From Anaerolineaceae bacterium UBA6107 (GTDB lineage: Bacteria > Chloroflexota > Anaerolineae > Anaerolineales > Anaerolineaceae): 31,324 nt of DNA. The notes beneath the pieces were generated by a model. The model was not told the origin of the DNA. It saw nothing but the letters and a program-made list of their open reading frames with translations, and did no database searches. Every line of letters starts with the position of its first letter. Position 1 is the first letter of the stretch. The position numbers were made by a program, and so were the translations under genes. Shown here in pieces: positions 1 through 7,572 of this stretch. The stretch is taken from contig DIWL01000080.1 of assembly GCA_002428455.1 (NCBI GenBank), positions 2,050-33,373 of the forward strand. The letters run 5' to 3'.

Positions 1-171
1 TGTTACCTGGTTGACCAGGGTTTTTCTGGTCAGGAGGCGTTGGCTGAGATCGCCAATCTGCGGGCCAAAACTTCCTCCTGGTGGCATCGCAGCCCGGAAA
101 ACCAGGACCAGGTGGATTTTATCCTGGCCTGGGCGGACGAAAAAGCACGCGACAAAAAATCAATAAAATGA
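1..171 (+). CDS. Partial CDS, C-terminal end of a tyrosine/dual-specificity phosphatase-like protein
   Basis: An open frame enters from the left edge and ends at TGA 169-171, giving the last 56 residues (starting CYLVDQGFSGQEALAEI, ending ADEKARDKKSIK). Helical text with an SPENQDQVDFILAW segment is what one sees after the catalytic loop of dual-specificity and tyrosine phosphatases, where an R-T-G-T-like motif is followed by a CYLV helix, a region with A-E-x-R, and a terminal helix starting S-P-E-x-x-x-Q. The catalytic HCxxGxxR loop would lie left of the window, so the function cannot be confirmed. The stop overlaps the first unit of a 13-bp tandem repeat, and the rplI promoter follows at once. 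It could be any alpha-helical C terminus; the family call is tentative. Confidence 0.45.
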   Translation, partial: CYLVDQGFSGQEALAEIANLRAKTSSWWHRSPENQDQVDFILAWADEKARDKKSIK

Positions 172-195
172 AAAGCGGGGTTGAAAAGCGGGGTT
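170..195. repeat. Perfect 13-bp tandem duplication
   Basis: The 13-mer GAAAAGCGGGGTT occurs twice in direct tandem at 170-182 and 183-195. The first unit overlaps the stop codon of the upstream frame, and the last T of the second unit is the first base of the TTGACC -35 element of the rplI promoter. It may be a simple slippage duplication or a regulator half-site pair. Confidence 0.85.
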
Positions 196-223
196 TGACC
201 ATTTGCGCTGTCTGGGGTAAAAT
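195..223 (+). promoter_or_regulatory. Sigma-70-type promoter for rplI
   Basis: TTGACC at 195-200 and TAAAAT at 218-223 are separated by exactly 17 bases. Transcription would start near 230, about 50 bases before the rplI ATG. The same two hexamers with the same spacing occur in front of the tRNA-Glu gene. Confidence 0.75.
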
Positions 224-279
224 CCTTGCCTACATGCGTTGTACCCTTCGCATGAATCTGATATCGAAAGGGCTTGAAA

Positions 280-885
280 ATGAAAGTATTGTTATTAAAG
301 GATGTATATAAACTGGGGCACGCGGGGGATGTTAAAAAGGTTGCTGATGGATACGGACGCAACTTCCTCCTTCCCCAGGGTCTCGCTGTGCTGGCTACGC
401 CAGGCGCTCTGAAGACCGTTGAAAGGATCCGCGAGAAGGCAGCCGTCGAACGAGCCGCGCTTAACCAGGAAATGAGCGGCATCGCCGAAAAATTGGCCAA
501 CGTTGAACTGCAGTTCTACAGCAAAGCAGGTGAAACTGGCAAGCTGTATGGTTCCATCACTTCCCAGATGGTGATTGATGAGCTAAATAAGAAGGCAGGC
601 ACTTCTCTGAGCAAGCACCAGATCGAGAGTGATCCAATCCGTACCCTGGGTGAACACATCGCTACAGTTCGCCTGACCGTTGACCTAACCCCGAAGATCA
701 AGATCTTCGTAAATCGTGAAGGTGAAGCTACCAAGGTTGCGGTCAAAAAAGCGGAAGCAAAACCGGTTGTGGAAGAAGAAAAACCGGTTGAACCTATTGC
801 GGAAGATGAAAAACCGGTTGAATCTGTTGTGGACGAACGTGCTACTGAGACAGAACAGGTTGAATCCGGGGAGACCACTGACTAG
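280..885 (+). CDS. rplI: 50S ribosomal protein L9 with an acidic C-terminal extension
   Basis: Ribosomal protein L9 binds 23S rRNA at the base of the L1 stalk and stabilises the large subunit. The N terminus MKVLLLKDVYKLG, the G-x-x-K-x-V-x-x-G-Y-x-R-N-F-L-L-P segment (about residues 17-32) and the C-terminal domain with GKLYGSIT (residues 88-95) are diagnostic. The ATG at 280 is chosen over the in-frame TTG at 274 because L9 starts MKVLLL and GAAAGGG (266-272) is well placed as a ribosome binding site. The protein is 201 residues against about 148-150 usual. The extra part after about residue 155 is acidic and repetitive, with EEKPVEP / DEKPVES units, and is probably disordered. The gene stands alone between its own promoter and a terminator-like hairpin. 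Confidence 0.95.
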   Translation: MKVLLLKDVYKLGHAGDVKKVADGYGRNFLLPQGLAVLATPGALKTVERIREKAAVERAALNQEMSGIAEKLANVELQFYSKAGETGKLYGSITSQMVIDELNKKAGTSLSKHQIESDPIRTLGEHIATVRLTVDLTPKIKIFVNREGEATKVAVKKAEAKPVVEEEKPVEPIAEDEKPVESVVDERATETEQVESGETTD

Positions 886-913
886 ACAGCGGTTGCTACT
901 GAATCAGACTATT

Positions 914-950
914 GACCGGCCAGGTCAGCCAGGGGCTGCGGCCGGTCTTT
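914..950 (+). terminator. Terminator-like hairpin after rplI, overlapping the next promoter
   Basis: GACCGGC (914-920) pairs with GCCGGTC (941-947), followed by TTTGTT. The 20-base loop is long for an intrinsic terminator, though it may pair internally (CAGG...CCAG). The T tract merges into the extended -10 element of the next gene. Confidence 0.5.
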
Positions 951-958
951 GTTATAAT
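950..958 (+). promoter_or_regulatory. Extended -10 promoter of the RodZ-like gene
   Basis: TGTTATAAT (950-958) is a full extended -10 (TGnTATAAT). No good -35 is visible 17 bases upstream. A start point around 965 would leave only about five bases before the ATG at 970, and there is no Shine-Dalgarno motif, so a nearly leaderless mRNA is predicted. Confidence 0.6.
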
Positions 959-969
959 CGGTACTGAAC

Positions 970-2364
970 ATGATGACCGTCGGCGAATATCTACGCAAGT
1001 TAAGAGAAGATAAAGGTTTATCGCTGGAGCAGATAGCCGGGGAGACAAACATCCGGTTGGCTTATCTCCAGGCGATTGAGACTGATCAACTTGACCAATT
1101 GCCTTCACTTCCTCAGGCGAAAGGATTCACGCGCCTTTACGCGGCATACCTTGGAGTTAACTCGCGCGATGTTTTTGAGGAAGTTGAAAAGATCAACCAT
1201 CCCACAGAAAAGGAATCCACTCAGGAAGCACCCATAGAGGAGGGTCCTTCAACATTGCTGGTCGAGAAACCTCAACCAGTTACAAAAAAACTGGCCGGAG
1301 CATTTCGCAAGTCGACCGGGACTGCCTCTCGACTTGAAAAAAAACCACCGCTGAAAGAAGAAGCCCCGCTTTCACAGGTTATATTCACTGAAATTGGCAG
1401 AGACCTTAAAAGACAGCGTGTAGCGTTAGGACTTACGCTGGAAGATGTGGAGCGATTAACCAAGATCCGCGAGTTCTTTATTTACGCACTCGAGAACGGT
1501 CAAGTCGATGATCTCCCATCCACTGTACAGGGCAGGGGGATGCTAAACAATTACGCGGCATTCCTTAACCTTAGCGCAGATGCCCTGCAACTGCGTTACG
1601 CGGAGGGATTGCAGCAGCGACGACAGGAAAAGTTCCAGGTTGAAGAGGAAGAACGCAAGGGCGGAGTGAAGGTGATGGGCAGGGAGCCGCTAAGCGGTTG
1701 GCGGCGCTTTCTCACCCCGGACCTGCTGGTGGGCAGTACAGTATTTATTGCGTTGTTTGCCCTGGTGATCTGGGGTGCGCTGCAGATGATCCGTACCACC
1801 AACCCGGAACCCGTGCCCACGGTCAGTTCGATCTCAGAAATGCTTATCGGTGAAGGTACACAGGATGCAGCCTCCACAGGTGAACCCACGAGTGAGGGGA
1901 TGCTTTCTGCTACCGACACCCCATCAACAATTATTACCCCGCAAGTGGACATATCCGCAACCTTTGCCGCTGGCGGAACCGGTCCGATACAGATCGTTGT
2001 AGTCGCTTATCAACGGGCTTACATGAAAATCACGGTGGATGGCGTTGACGCGTTCGCCGGGCGGGTATTACCGGGTAATGTCTATTCGTACTCGGGCAAT
2101 TCCAAGATCAGCCTATTGACAGGGAACGCGGCCGCTTTGCAGGTGTATTACAACCAGCAGGATCAGGGTGTACTCGGCCCGATGGGACAGGTGGTTGAAC
2201 TTGAGTTTACTCGGGACGAGATGATAACGCCCACCCCGCGCTTTTCTCCCACACCAACCTTAACCCCGCTGCCGACCCTGACCGCGCGGCCTACCGCTAC
2301 ACCGCAACCTTCCCCCACCATACCGACCGTGACGATTACGCCAGCACGCACGGTCAACCCATAG
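970..2364 (+). CDS. RodZ-like membrane protein with two HTH domains and a DUF4115-type C-terminal domain
   Basis: 464 residues. Residues 1-75 form a Cro/C1-like HTH of the RodZ type (GEYLRKLREDKGLSLEQIA, then a KGFTRLYAAYLG segment). Residues about 138-215 repeat the same fold (EIGRDLKRQRVALGLTLEDV and GRGMLNNYAAFLNLS). A single membrane helix follows at about 252-274. Residues about 335-425 resemble the extracytoplasmic DUF4115 domain of RodZ (AYMKITVDGVDAFAGRVLPG). The end is a P/T-rich tail (PTPRFSPTPTLTP). RodZ links MreB to the membrane in rod-shaped cells, but it normally has one HTH; the duplication and the tail are what one sees in Chloroflexota-type relatives. ATG 970 and 973 are both possible. 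rimO follows after 7 bases, so the two are probably co-transcribed. Role in cell shape is inferred. Confidence 0.75.
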   Translation: MMTVGEYLRKLREDKGLSLEQIAGETNIRLAYLQAIETDQLDQLPSLPQAKGFTRLYAAYLGVNSRDVFEEVEKINHPTEKESTQEAPIEEGPSTLLVEKPQPVTKKLAGAFRKSTGTASRLEKKPPLKEEAPLSQVIFTEIGRDLKRQRVALGLTLEDVERLTKIREFFIYALENGQVDDLPSTVQGRGMLNNYAAFLNLSADALQLRYAEGLQQRRQEKFQVEEEERKGGVKVMGREPLSGWRRFLTPDLLVGSTVFIALFALVIWGALQMIRTTNPEPVPTVSSISEMLIGEGTQDAASTGEPTSEGMLSATDTPSTIITPQVDISATFAAGGTGPIQIVVVAYQRAYMKITVDGVDAFAGRVLPGNVYSYSGNSKISLLTGNAAALQVYYNQQDQGVLGPMGQVVELEFTRDEMITPTPRFSPTPTLTPLPTLTARPTATPQPSPTIPTVTITPARTVNP

Positions 2365-2371
2365 AGCGTTC

Positions 2372-3703
2372 ATGAAAAAAAAGTCGTTTTATCTTGTTTC
2401 ACTGGGCTGTGCCAAGAACACAGTTGATTCTGATTCGATCGCCACACTGTTGTCCAGGGAGGGTTATTCGATTGTTGATAAACCCGGCCAGGCTGAGGTG
2501 ATGATCGTTAATACCTGCGGTTTTATCCAGCCAGCCAGGCAGGAATCGATCGACGTGTTGACAGAATTAGCCAGTCTTAAGAAACCTGGTCAGTTATTGA
2601 TCGCGGCAGGCTGTTTCAGTGAATTACACCGTGAGCGGCTGGCAGATGAAGTACGCGGTATCGATGGGATCATCGGTACGCGACGCTGGATGGATATGCC
2701 GGACCTGGTGCGGTCTCTGCGCAGTCAACCCGGTACACCTCGTTATCATCTGCCGGATGCACCCACAATTGGCACAGATGATAATGGCGTACCGCGCGTT
2801 TCATTGCAGGGTGTCAGCGCGTATCTAAAGATCGCTGATGGCTGTCGGCGGCCGTGTGCATTCTGCTCGATACCTTTGATCAAGGGTACCCAGGTGAGCC
2901 GACCGCTGGAGGATATTTTCCGGGACGCGGAGATACTGCAGGATGATGGTGTAAAAGAACTCATCCTCATTGCGCAGGATACGACTGATTATGGATCTGA
3001 TCTTGGCATGAAAGATGGGCTGGTGCGGTTGCTTGAAAAACTGTTACCGCGAATACCGGAGATCCCATGGGTACGCATCATGTACGCATATCCCGGGTAC
3101 GTCACTGATAGCCTGATTGACCTGATGAGTGACACCCGGCAGGTGCTGCCTTACCTCGATATTCCCCTGCAGCATGCCTCAGTGGATGTATTGCGGTCGA
3201 TGAAGCGCCCGGCAAACATGGATTGGGTCAGGACGACCATCAAGAAGATGCGCAAACGAATCCCCGGGCTGGCACTGCGCACCACCTTCATCGCCGGCTT
3301 TCCGGGAGAGACCGAGGCGGATTTTCAGCTCCTGGCAGACTTTATCAAAGAAGTGGAATTTGACCACCTGGGTGTGTTTCCATTTTCGTTCGAGTCCGGC
3401 ACGTCTTCCGCGCCACTGGGCGATCCCATCCCGGGTGAAGTAAAACTACAGCGGGTTGAAGAGATCATGCTTCTGCAGGAAACCATCTCATTAAAGAGAA
3501 ATCAGCGCCTGATCGGTCAGACGCTGGATGTGTTGGTGGAAGGTTATGGGGATGGGCTCTCGATCGGGCGTTCTTACCGTGATGCACCAGAGATCGACGG
3601 GATGGTGCTGATCGAAGATAAGCTGCAGGAAGGTAATATTGTACCGGTGCAGGTCACAGGCGCGCTGGTTCACGACCTGCTGGGCAAGCCCATTACCAAT
3701 TAG
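2372..3703 (+). CDS. rimO: Ribosomal protein S12 methylthiotransferase RimO
   Basis: A radical-SAM methylthiotransferase expected to add a methylthio group to the conserved aspartate of ribosomal protein S12. The N-terminal UPF0004 domain carries the three cluster cysteines C13 (LGCAKN), C49 (NTCGF) and C81 (AAGCF). The radical-SAM motif CxxxCxxC is C158-C162-C165 (GCRRPCAFCSIP). A C-terminal TRAM domain starts near residue 375 (GQTLDVLVEG) and ends in HDLLGKP. The SIPLIKG context after the third cysteine and the short spacing fit RimO better than MiaB. 443 residues is the normal length. It follows the RodZ-like gene by 7 bases with no clear ribosome binding site. It converges with the minus-strand gene, leaving only 16 bases between the stop codons and no room for a terminator hairpin. 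Confidence 0.93.
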   Translation: MKKKSFYLVSLGCAKNTVDSDSIATLLSREGYSIVDKPGQAEVMIVNTCGFIQPARQESIDVLTELASLKKPGQLLIAAGCFSELHRERLADEVRGIDGIIGTRRWMDMPDLVRSLRSQPGTPRYHLPDAPTIGTDDNGVPRVSLQGVSAYLKIADGCRRPCAFCSIPLIKGTQVSRPLEDIFRDAEILQDDGVKELILIAQDTTDYGSDLGMKDGLVRLLEKLLPRIPEIPWVRIMYAYPGYVTDSLIDLMSDTRQVLPYLDIPLQHASVDVLRSMKRPANMDWVRTTIKKMRKRIPGLALRTTFIAGFPGETEADFQLLADFIKEVEFDHLGVFPFSFESGTSSAPLGDPIPGEVKLQRVEEIMLLQETISLKRNQRLIGQTLDVLVEGYGDGLSIGRSYRDAPEIDGMVLIEDKLQEGNIVPVQVTGALVHDLLGKPITN

Positions 3704-3719
3704 GCAAGTATTATTGGAT

Positions 3720-5087
3720 TTATGGCTCTGGTGTTTCGGTTGGCGTTGGCGCGAGCGGGTCCAGGGTCGGGGTGGGCAATTCGGGCGGATTCGCGCAGTA
3801 TTCCTCTGCCTGGGCGATCTTACCGGCTAACGTTTCATCTGCGTAGATCGACGAAGCCTGCGAATAGATGGGTACAGCACCGCAGAAATCATAGCTCTGC
3901 TGCAAGGTGTCGCCATATCCGATCAGAGCCCGTGAGTAACGTTGTGTAACCGTGATACCTGAAGCGTCCCGCAATTGAGGGACCAACGGATACAGGTAGG
4001 AAAAACCTTCCATGGCTGCATACCAGTTGATCTGCCAATGTGAACCTGCGTTCAAGTAAAGCCGTGCCCAGGAACGATAACTTTCGGCATCGGCGTCGAT
4101 AGGTGCAATCTGTTCGGCAACGGCAAAACTATACATACCGGGTTCAAGTTGGCCAGCCTGTATTTGCCTGATGCCGCGGTTGCGCAATGCAAGATAAAGC
4201 ATTCCATCCACCTGAACAGCCTTGTACGCCGGATCAATCTCGCGCATTGCGGTCAGGGTGGAGAACAATCCATCCCAGTCCTGGCCTAGCATCTGTTCAC
4301 TGGCCTGGTTGAAGAGCAGGGTTACAGAGCGAGTATTTTTTGTGGGTACAGGGGTGATGGCAGCGTACGGTGTCGGTTCCAGTTCCGGCGTGCTGACAGT
4401 TACTGCGTTCTCAGCCTGACCGATTGCCAGTCCGACTTCCACAAGTTTTTCATCAATTCCCGGAAAATCAGGGTAGATGCTCAGTACATATTCAAAGCGC
4501 TGCTGAGCAGTTTTCAAGCGGCCTTCGCGCTGGTCCACCTGGCCAAGCTCAAACTGGGTGGTAGCCAGGAGGAGTACCTGGTTTTCCTGTTCGATCTGGC
4601 GGGTGCGCATGCCGGTGGCGTAGCCCACCCCGGCTCCGGCCAGTGTGATCAGGAGCATGACCAGGATACCCAGCCAGATCCATTTACCCCGGCGTGGTTT
4701 TTCGGGCAGGTCATTAGATTCGTTGCCAATTTCCGGGTTTTCCAGATCTGGCAGTGCTGAGGCTGTCACCGGCGCAGCACCATCCGGCTTTTCAGCGACC
4801 GGCTCAGGATTCTCACTCGGGACTGCGGATGTATCATCGATTATCGCCGGAGGCGTTTCCGGAGACAGTTCCGCCTGTTGTTCGGGCTCAACACGGGTGA
4901 TCTTTACCGTTTCTTCAATGGAAGGCACCGGTTCTGTTTGCGGCTGGGTGGATGCTTTACTGATCGCGATCGTTTCAGCCTGCGGATCAACCGGTGTGAC
5001 CCACGCTTCATCGGGATGCTGTACAGGATGTTCGTCCGCTGTATTCTTTTTTATTGGTTCAGTGTTATCAAAGTTAGCTGTTGACAT
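3720..5087 (-). CDS. Single-pass membrane protein with TPR-like extracytoplasmic region
   Basis: 455 residues, not assigned to a named family. Residues 1-130 are acidic, proline-rich and probably disordered in the cytoplasm. RRGKWIW precedes a membrane helix at about 136-158. The rest is helical and TPR-like: TTQFELGQVDQREGRLKTAQQRFEYVLSIYPDFPG (about 176-210) reads as a classic TPR pair, and further A/Y/L-rich helices follow (QASEQMLGQDWDGLFSTLTAM and others). The tail is PTPTLDPLAPTPTETPEP, the same P/T-rich style as the RodZ-like protein. By layout it is an envelope scaffold or sensor-like protein; no catalytic motif is visible. The promoter sits so close that a leaderless mRNA is likely. 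murJ lies 57 bases upstream on the same strand, so read-through from murJ is also possible. Confidence 0.6.
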   Translation of the reverse strand: MSTANFDNTEPIKKNTADEHPVQHPDEAWVTPVDPQAETIAISKASTQPQTEPVPSIEETVKITRVEPEQQAELSPETPPAIIDDTSAVPSENPEPVAEKPDGAAPVTASALPDLENPEIGNESNDLPEKPRRGKWIWLGILVMLLITLAGAGVGYATGMRTRQIEQENQVLLLATTQFELGQVDQREGRLKTAQQRFEYVLSIYPDFPGIDEKLVEVGLAIGQAENAVTVSTPELEPTPYAAITPVPTKNTRSVTLLFNQASEQMLGQDWDGLFSTLTAMREIDPAYKAVQVDGMLYLALRNRGIRQIQAGQLEPGMYSFAVAEQIAPIDADAESYRSWARLYLNAGSHWQINWYAAMEGFSYLYPLVPQLRDASGITVTQRYSRALIGYGDTLQQSYDFCGAVPIYSQASSIYADETLAGKIAQAEEYCANPPELPTPTLDPLAPTPTETPEP

Positions 5088-5094
5088 GTCGAAT

Positions 5095-5100
5095 ATTATA
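5095..5100 (-). promoter_or_regulatory. -10 element giving a predicted leaderless mRNA for the TPR-like gene
   Basis: On the minus strand TATAAT (plus 5100-5095) is followed by seven bases and then the ATG (5087-5085). A start at the usual distance falls on or one base before the A of ATG. No Shine-Dalgarno motif is present. The -35 region is weak. Confidence 0.55.
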
Positions 5101-5144
5101 CCGTATCTATCAGACGGTCATTACCGCGCTCTGGTTCCGGATTT

Positions 5145-6686
5145 TTACAACCTCACCAGAAGTTTGATCTCGCGCCATATCCACGGCAAGCTGAGGGTGA
5201 AGCCCGCGATCATTGGCAGTGTACCGGAAATGAGCGGATGCACGCGCGGCTCAAGGAAATAAACCCCGGCCAGGGTGACCAGGCCGGCTGTGACGGCTGC
5301 CAATGCGCCACGAACAAAGGTGGATCCACCGATGATGGTCACTCGACCGGAACGGATGAGCAGCAGGAGAAGGACGACCGCTTCAAGCGAAAAGACGATC
5401 GAATCGGTAAGGGCGATGCCGGGAGCACCCAACGGGCGGAACAATAGGAAGCCGGTTATTGCGTAAAGGATCACGTTTCCACCGGCAGTGGCGAGCGGGA
5501 TCCAGGCGTTCTGGCTGGCGTAAAAAGAACGCGCGCTCACTTCCTTCAAACTATGGCCAAACAACCCCAGCATGAATGCCGCGGTTACCCAGGCGAGCCT
5601 GCCGGTACCCTCGCTGCCAAAATCAAAAGCCAGCCCGAGTAATGGTTTTAATCCGAAAGCGAGTGCTGCGCCAATTGGCAGGGTGAGGGCAAAAAGCACT
5701 TTAACCGCTTTTTCCACTGTTTCACTGAAAGCCTGCTTTTCTTGACGGGAAAAATGCTCGGAAAGTGTCGGCAGAAGCGCGGTGCCGATCGCTGTACCGA
5801 TCAGCGTTTCGGGGACCTGTTGGATCATCCAGCCGTAGGTCAATGAGGTGACCGCGCCTGCCGCCAACCGCGAAGCCAGGTTATCGCGGATGAGGAAAAT
5901 CAGTTGAATGAAAAAAACGGTTAAAAGGCGCGGACCCATCAGGCGCAGTACCTGCCTGACACGTGGATCGGTGAGAGTGAGACTGGGGGACCATTTGAAG
6001 TGATACTTGAGCAAGCCGGGTATCTGGATGCCCAGGTGGAGAACAGCGCCGAGGATGACCCCGTAGACCAGCCCCTCAACACCCAATCCAAATGCAGGAA
6101 GGGTGAATCCTCCCAGCGTGTAACCCTGTTCAGGGGAGAAGATGGAAACGCCAATGATCTGGCCGATGTTGTAGAACATGGGCGCCATGGCTGGCAGTAA
6201 AAAATGCTGGTTGGACTGTAAACCCGCCATGACCAGGCCGCTGATGGAAAAAATGATTGTGGCAACCAGGTTCATGCGCATCAAGTGGATCACCAGGTGC
6301 TGCTGCTCCGCGTTAAAACCGGGCGCAATGCCAATTTCCGCCGTGACCATTTGACCAGCGAAGATGGCGACGATGACCGCCATTGCGGCGGTAACCAGAA
6401 AAGCCAGGTTGGCAATGCGACTGAATAAAAGCCATGCGGGTTTCTTGCCGGAATTGGTGAGGACTTCAGAGAGCACCGGAATAAATGCGATCGCCAGCGC
6501 GCCGCCGGAAATGAGGGCAAAAAGTAAATCCGGAACGTTGTTCGCCACGTTGAAAGCATCCAGCTCTGCCGAGAGGCCGAACTGGCGCGCAATGAGGATC
6601 TGCCTGACGAAGGCCAGCACTTTATCCAGGAAGAAAAAGCCGGCAAGCAGAATGGAAATCTTGGTGAGGCGTGAAAATTTCATCAT
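5145..6686 (-). CDS. murJ: Lipid II flippase MurJ (MviN family)
   Basis: A MOP-superfamily membrane protein expected to flip lipid II to the outer face of the membrane during peptidoglycan synthesis. The N terminus KISILLAGFFFLDKVLAFVR, the DAFNVANNVPDLLFALISGG segment and AIAFIPVLSE are typical of MurJ, and 13-14 hydrophobic helices run through the sequence (for example QLIFLIRDNLASRLAAGAVT, TLIGTAIGTALLPTLSEHFS). The start is placed at ATG 6686 (513 residues). The frame is open to 6755, but that extension has a hydrophilic, non-conserved sequence and the family starts close to the first helix. It is divergent from the RsmI-like gene and shares 117 bases of upstream DNA with it. Confidence 0.9.
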   Translation of the reverse strand: MMKFSRLTKISILLAGFFFLDKVLAFVRQILIARQFGLSAELDAFNVANNVPDLLFALISGGALAIAFIPVLSEVLTNSGKKPAWLLFSRIANLAFLVTAAMAVIVAIFAGQMVTAEIGIAPGFNAEQQHLVIHLMRMNLVATIIFSISGLVMAGLQSNQHFLLPAMAPMFYNIGQIIGVSIFSPEQGYTLGGFTLPAFGLGVEGLVYGVILGAVLHLGIQIPGLLKYHFKWSPSLTLTDPRVRQVLRLMGPRLLTVFFIQLIFLIRDNLASRLAAGAVTSLTYGWMIQQVPETLIGTAIGTALLPTLSEHFSRQEKQAFSETVEKAVKVLFALTLPIGAALAFGLKPLLGLAFDFGSEGTGRLAWVTAAFMLGLFGHSLKEVSARSFYASQNAWIPLATAGGNVILYAITGFLLFRPLGAPGIALTDSIVFSLEAVVLLLLLIRSGRVTIIGGSTFVRGALAAVTAGLVTLAGVYFLEPRVHPLISGTLPMIAGFTLSLPWIWREIKLLVRL

Positions 6687-6803
6687 GAGCCTGTTTTGAT
6701 ATTCCCTAGATAGTACCATAATTCTCAAATCGCTAAATCGGTGAAAGCGGTGCATTGTTCGGGTAGAATTGAACCAGATTGGAAGAGAGAGCAGGAGAGA
6801 GTA

Positions 6804-7481
6804 ATGAGCAAAATACCGGGAATTCTATACATTGTGGCCACCCCGATCGGGAACAGCGGGGACATCACTTACCGCGCGGTGGAGACGCTGCAAGCGGTGG
6901 ACGCGGTGATCTGTGAGGAATACAAACCCGGCAGCACCCTGCTGAAAAAACTGGGCATCACCGGCAAGGAGCTCGTCCTGTTGAATGAGCATAATGAAGC
7001 CGAGCAGGCAAGTGTACTGTTGCCGCGGTTGTTCAACGGGGAATCTTTCGCGCTGATCTCGGATTGCGGCACACCGGTATTCTCAGACCCGGGTGCTTAC
7101 CTCATCCAGTTGGCATCGAGTTCGGGCATCACGGTGACCCCGATCCCCGGTGCCTCATCGCTGATGGCAACGCTATCCCTGCTGGACGCGAAGATCGAGA
7201 ATTTTGTTTTTGCCGGATTCCTGCCGCGCGACCCTGAGCAGCGGCGGCGTGAGCTGACCCGCTACAAGGGCTACCGCATGCCGGTGGTGGTGATGGATAC
7301 GCCTTACCGCCTGGCCGCGCTGCTGGAGGACGTGGCGAAGGTCTTCGGCAGGGGGCAATGGGTGCTGGTGGCGTTTGACCTCACCCTGCCGGGCGAAAAG
7401 GTTTACCGCGGCGAGGTAGGGGATCTGGTGAAAGAGATCGGGGGTAAGAAGGGTGAGTTTATGCTGGTGGTAGGGAGGTAA
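6804..7481 (+). CDS. RsmI-like SAM-dependent methyltransferase (tetrapyrrole methylase fold), divergent short form
   Basis: 225 residues from ATG 6804, which has a good AGGAGAGA (6793-6800). The frame is open to 6741, but without family sequence. LYIVATPIGNSGDIT, SDCGTPVFSDPGA, VTPIPGASSLMATLS, FAGFLPRD and KGEFMLVV follow the order of motifs in RsmI, which 2'-O-methylates C1402 of 16S rRNA. Several usual RsmI elements differ: CEEYKPGSTLLKKLGI (residues 37-52) replaces the A-E-D-T-R-x-T motif; DTPYRL replaces E-S-P-H-R; FDLTLPGE replaces R-E-L-T-K-x-x-E; and the C-terminal domain of about 40-50 residues is missing. It is either a specialised subfamily with another RNA or small-molecule substrate, or a reduced RsmI. 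The fold call is firm; the substrate is open. Confidence 0.75.
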   Translation: MSKIPGILYIVATPIGNSGDITYRAVETLQAVDAVICEEYKPGSTLLKKLGITGKELVLLNEHNEAEQASVLLPRLFNGESFALISDCGTPVFSDPGAYLIQLASSSGITVTPIPGASSLMATLSLLDAKIENFVFAGFLPRDPEQRRRELTRYKGYRMPVVVMDTPYRLAALLEDVAKVFGRGQWVLVAFDLTLPGEKVYRGEVGDLVKEIGGKKGEFMLVVGR

Positions 7482-7488
7482 GGCGCAA

Positions 7489-7535
7489 GTGCCTCCACGG
7501 AGATTCTCGAGCGCAGCGAGATCCAGTTTTAAACC
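7489..7535 (-). pseudogene. Decayed copy of the 3' half of tRNA-Glu
   Basis: Plus-strand GTGCCTCCACGGAGATTC at 7489-7506 is identical to 7572-7589, the 3' end of the tRNA-Glu gene (T-loop GAAT to the discriminator base plus one). Beyond it the copy has a roughly 11-12-base change or insertion that forms a TCTCG/CGAGA hairpin, and then CCAGTTTTAAACC (7523-7535), which resembles CCGGTTTTAGCC of the tRNA. It has the same orientation as the intact gene. It looks like a partial duplication or an old attachment-site scar. Confidence 0.6.
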
Positions 7536-7562
7536 AATAACCACCTGGGTCGGTGGTTATTG
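7535..7562 (-). terminator. Perfect 11-bp hairpin, terminator for tRNA-Glu and/or the RsmI-like gene
   Basis: CAATAACCACC (7535-7545) and GGTGGTTATTG (7552-7562) pair perfectly around a 6-base loop. It begins 10 bases past the 3' end of tRNA-Glu on the minus strand, followed by GTTTAAAAC. On the plus strand it follows the RsmI-like stop by 54 bases and precedes TAAAATTTT. The uridine tracts are short on both sides, so it may act in either direction or as an RNA-processing signal. Confidence 0.65.
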
Positions 7563-7572
7563 TAAAATTTTG

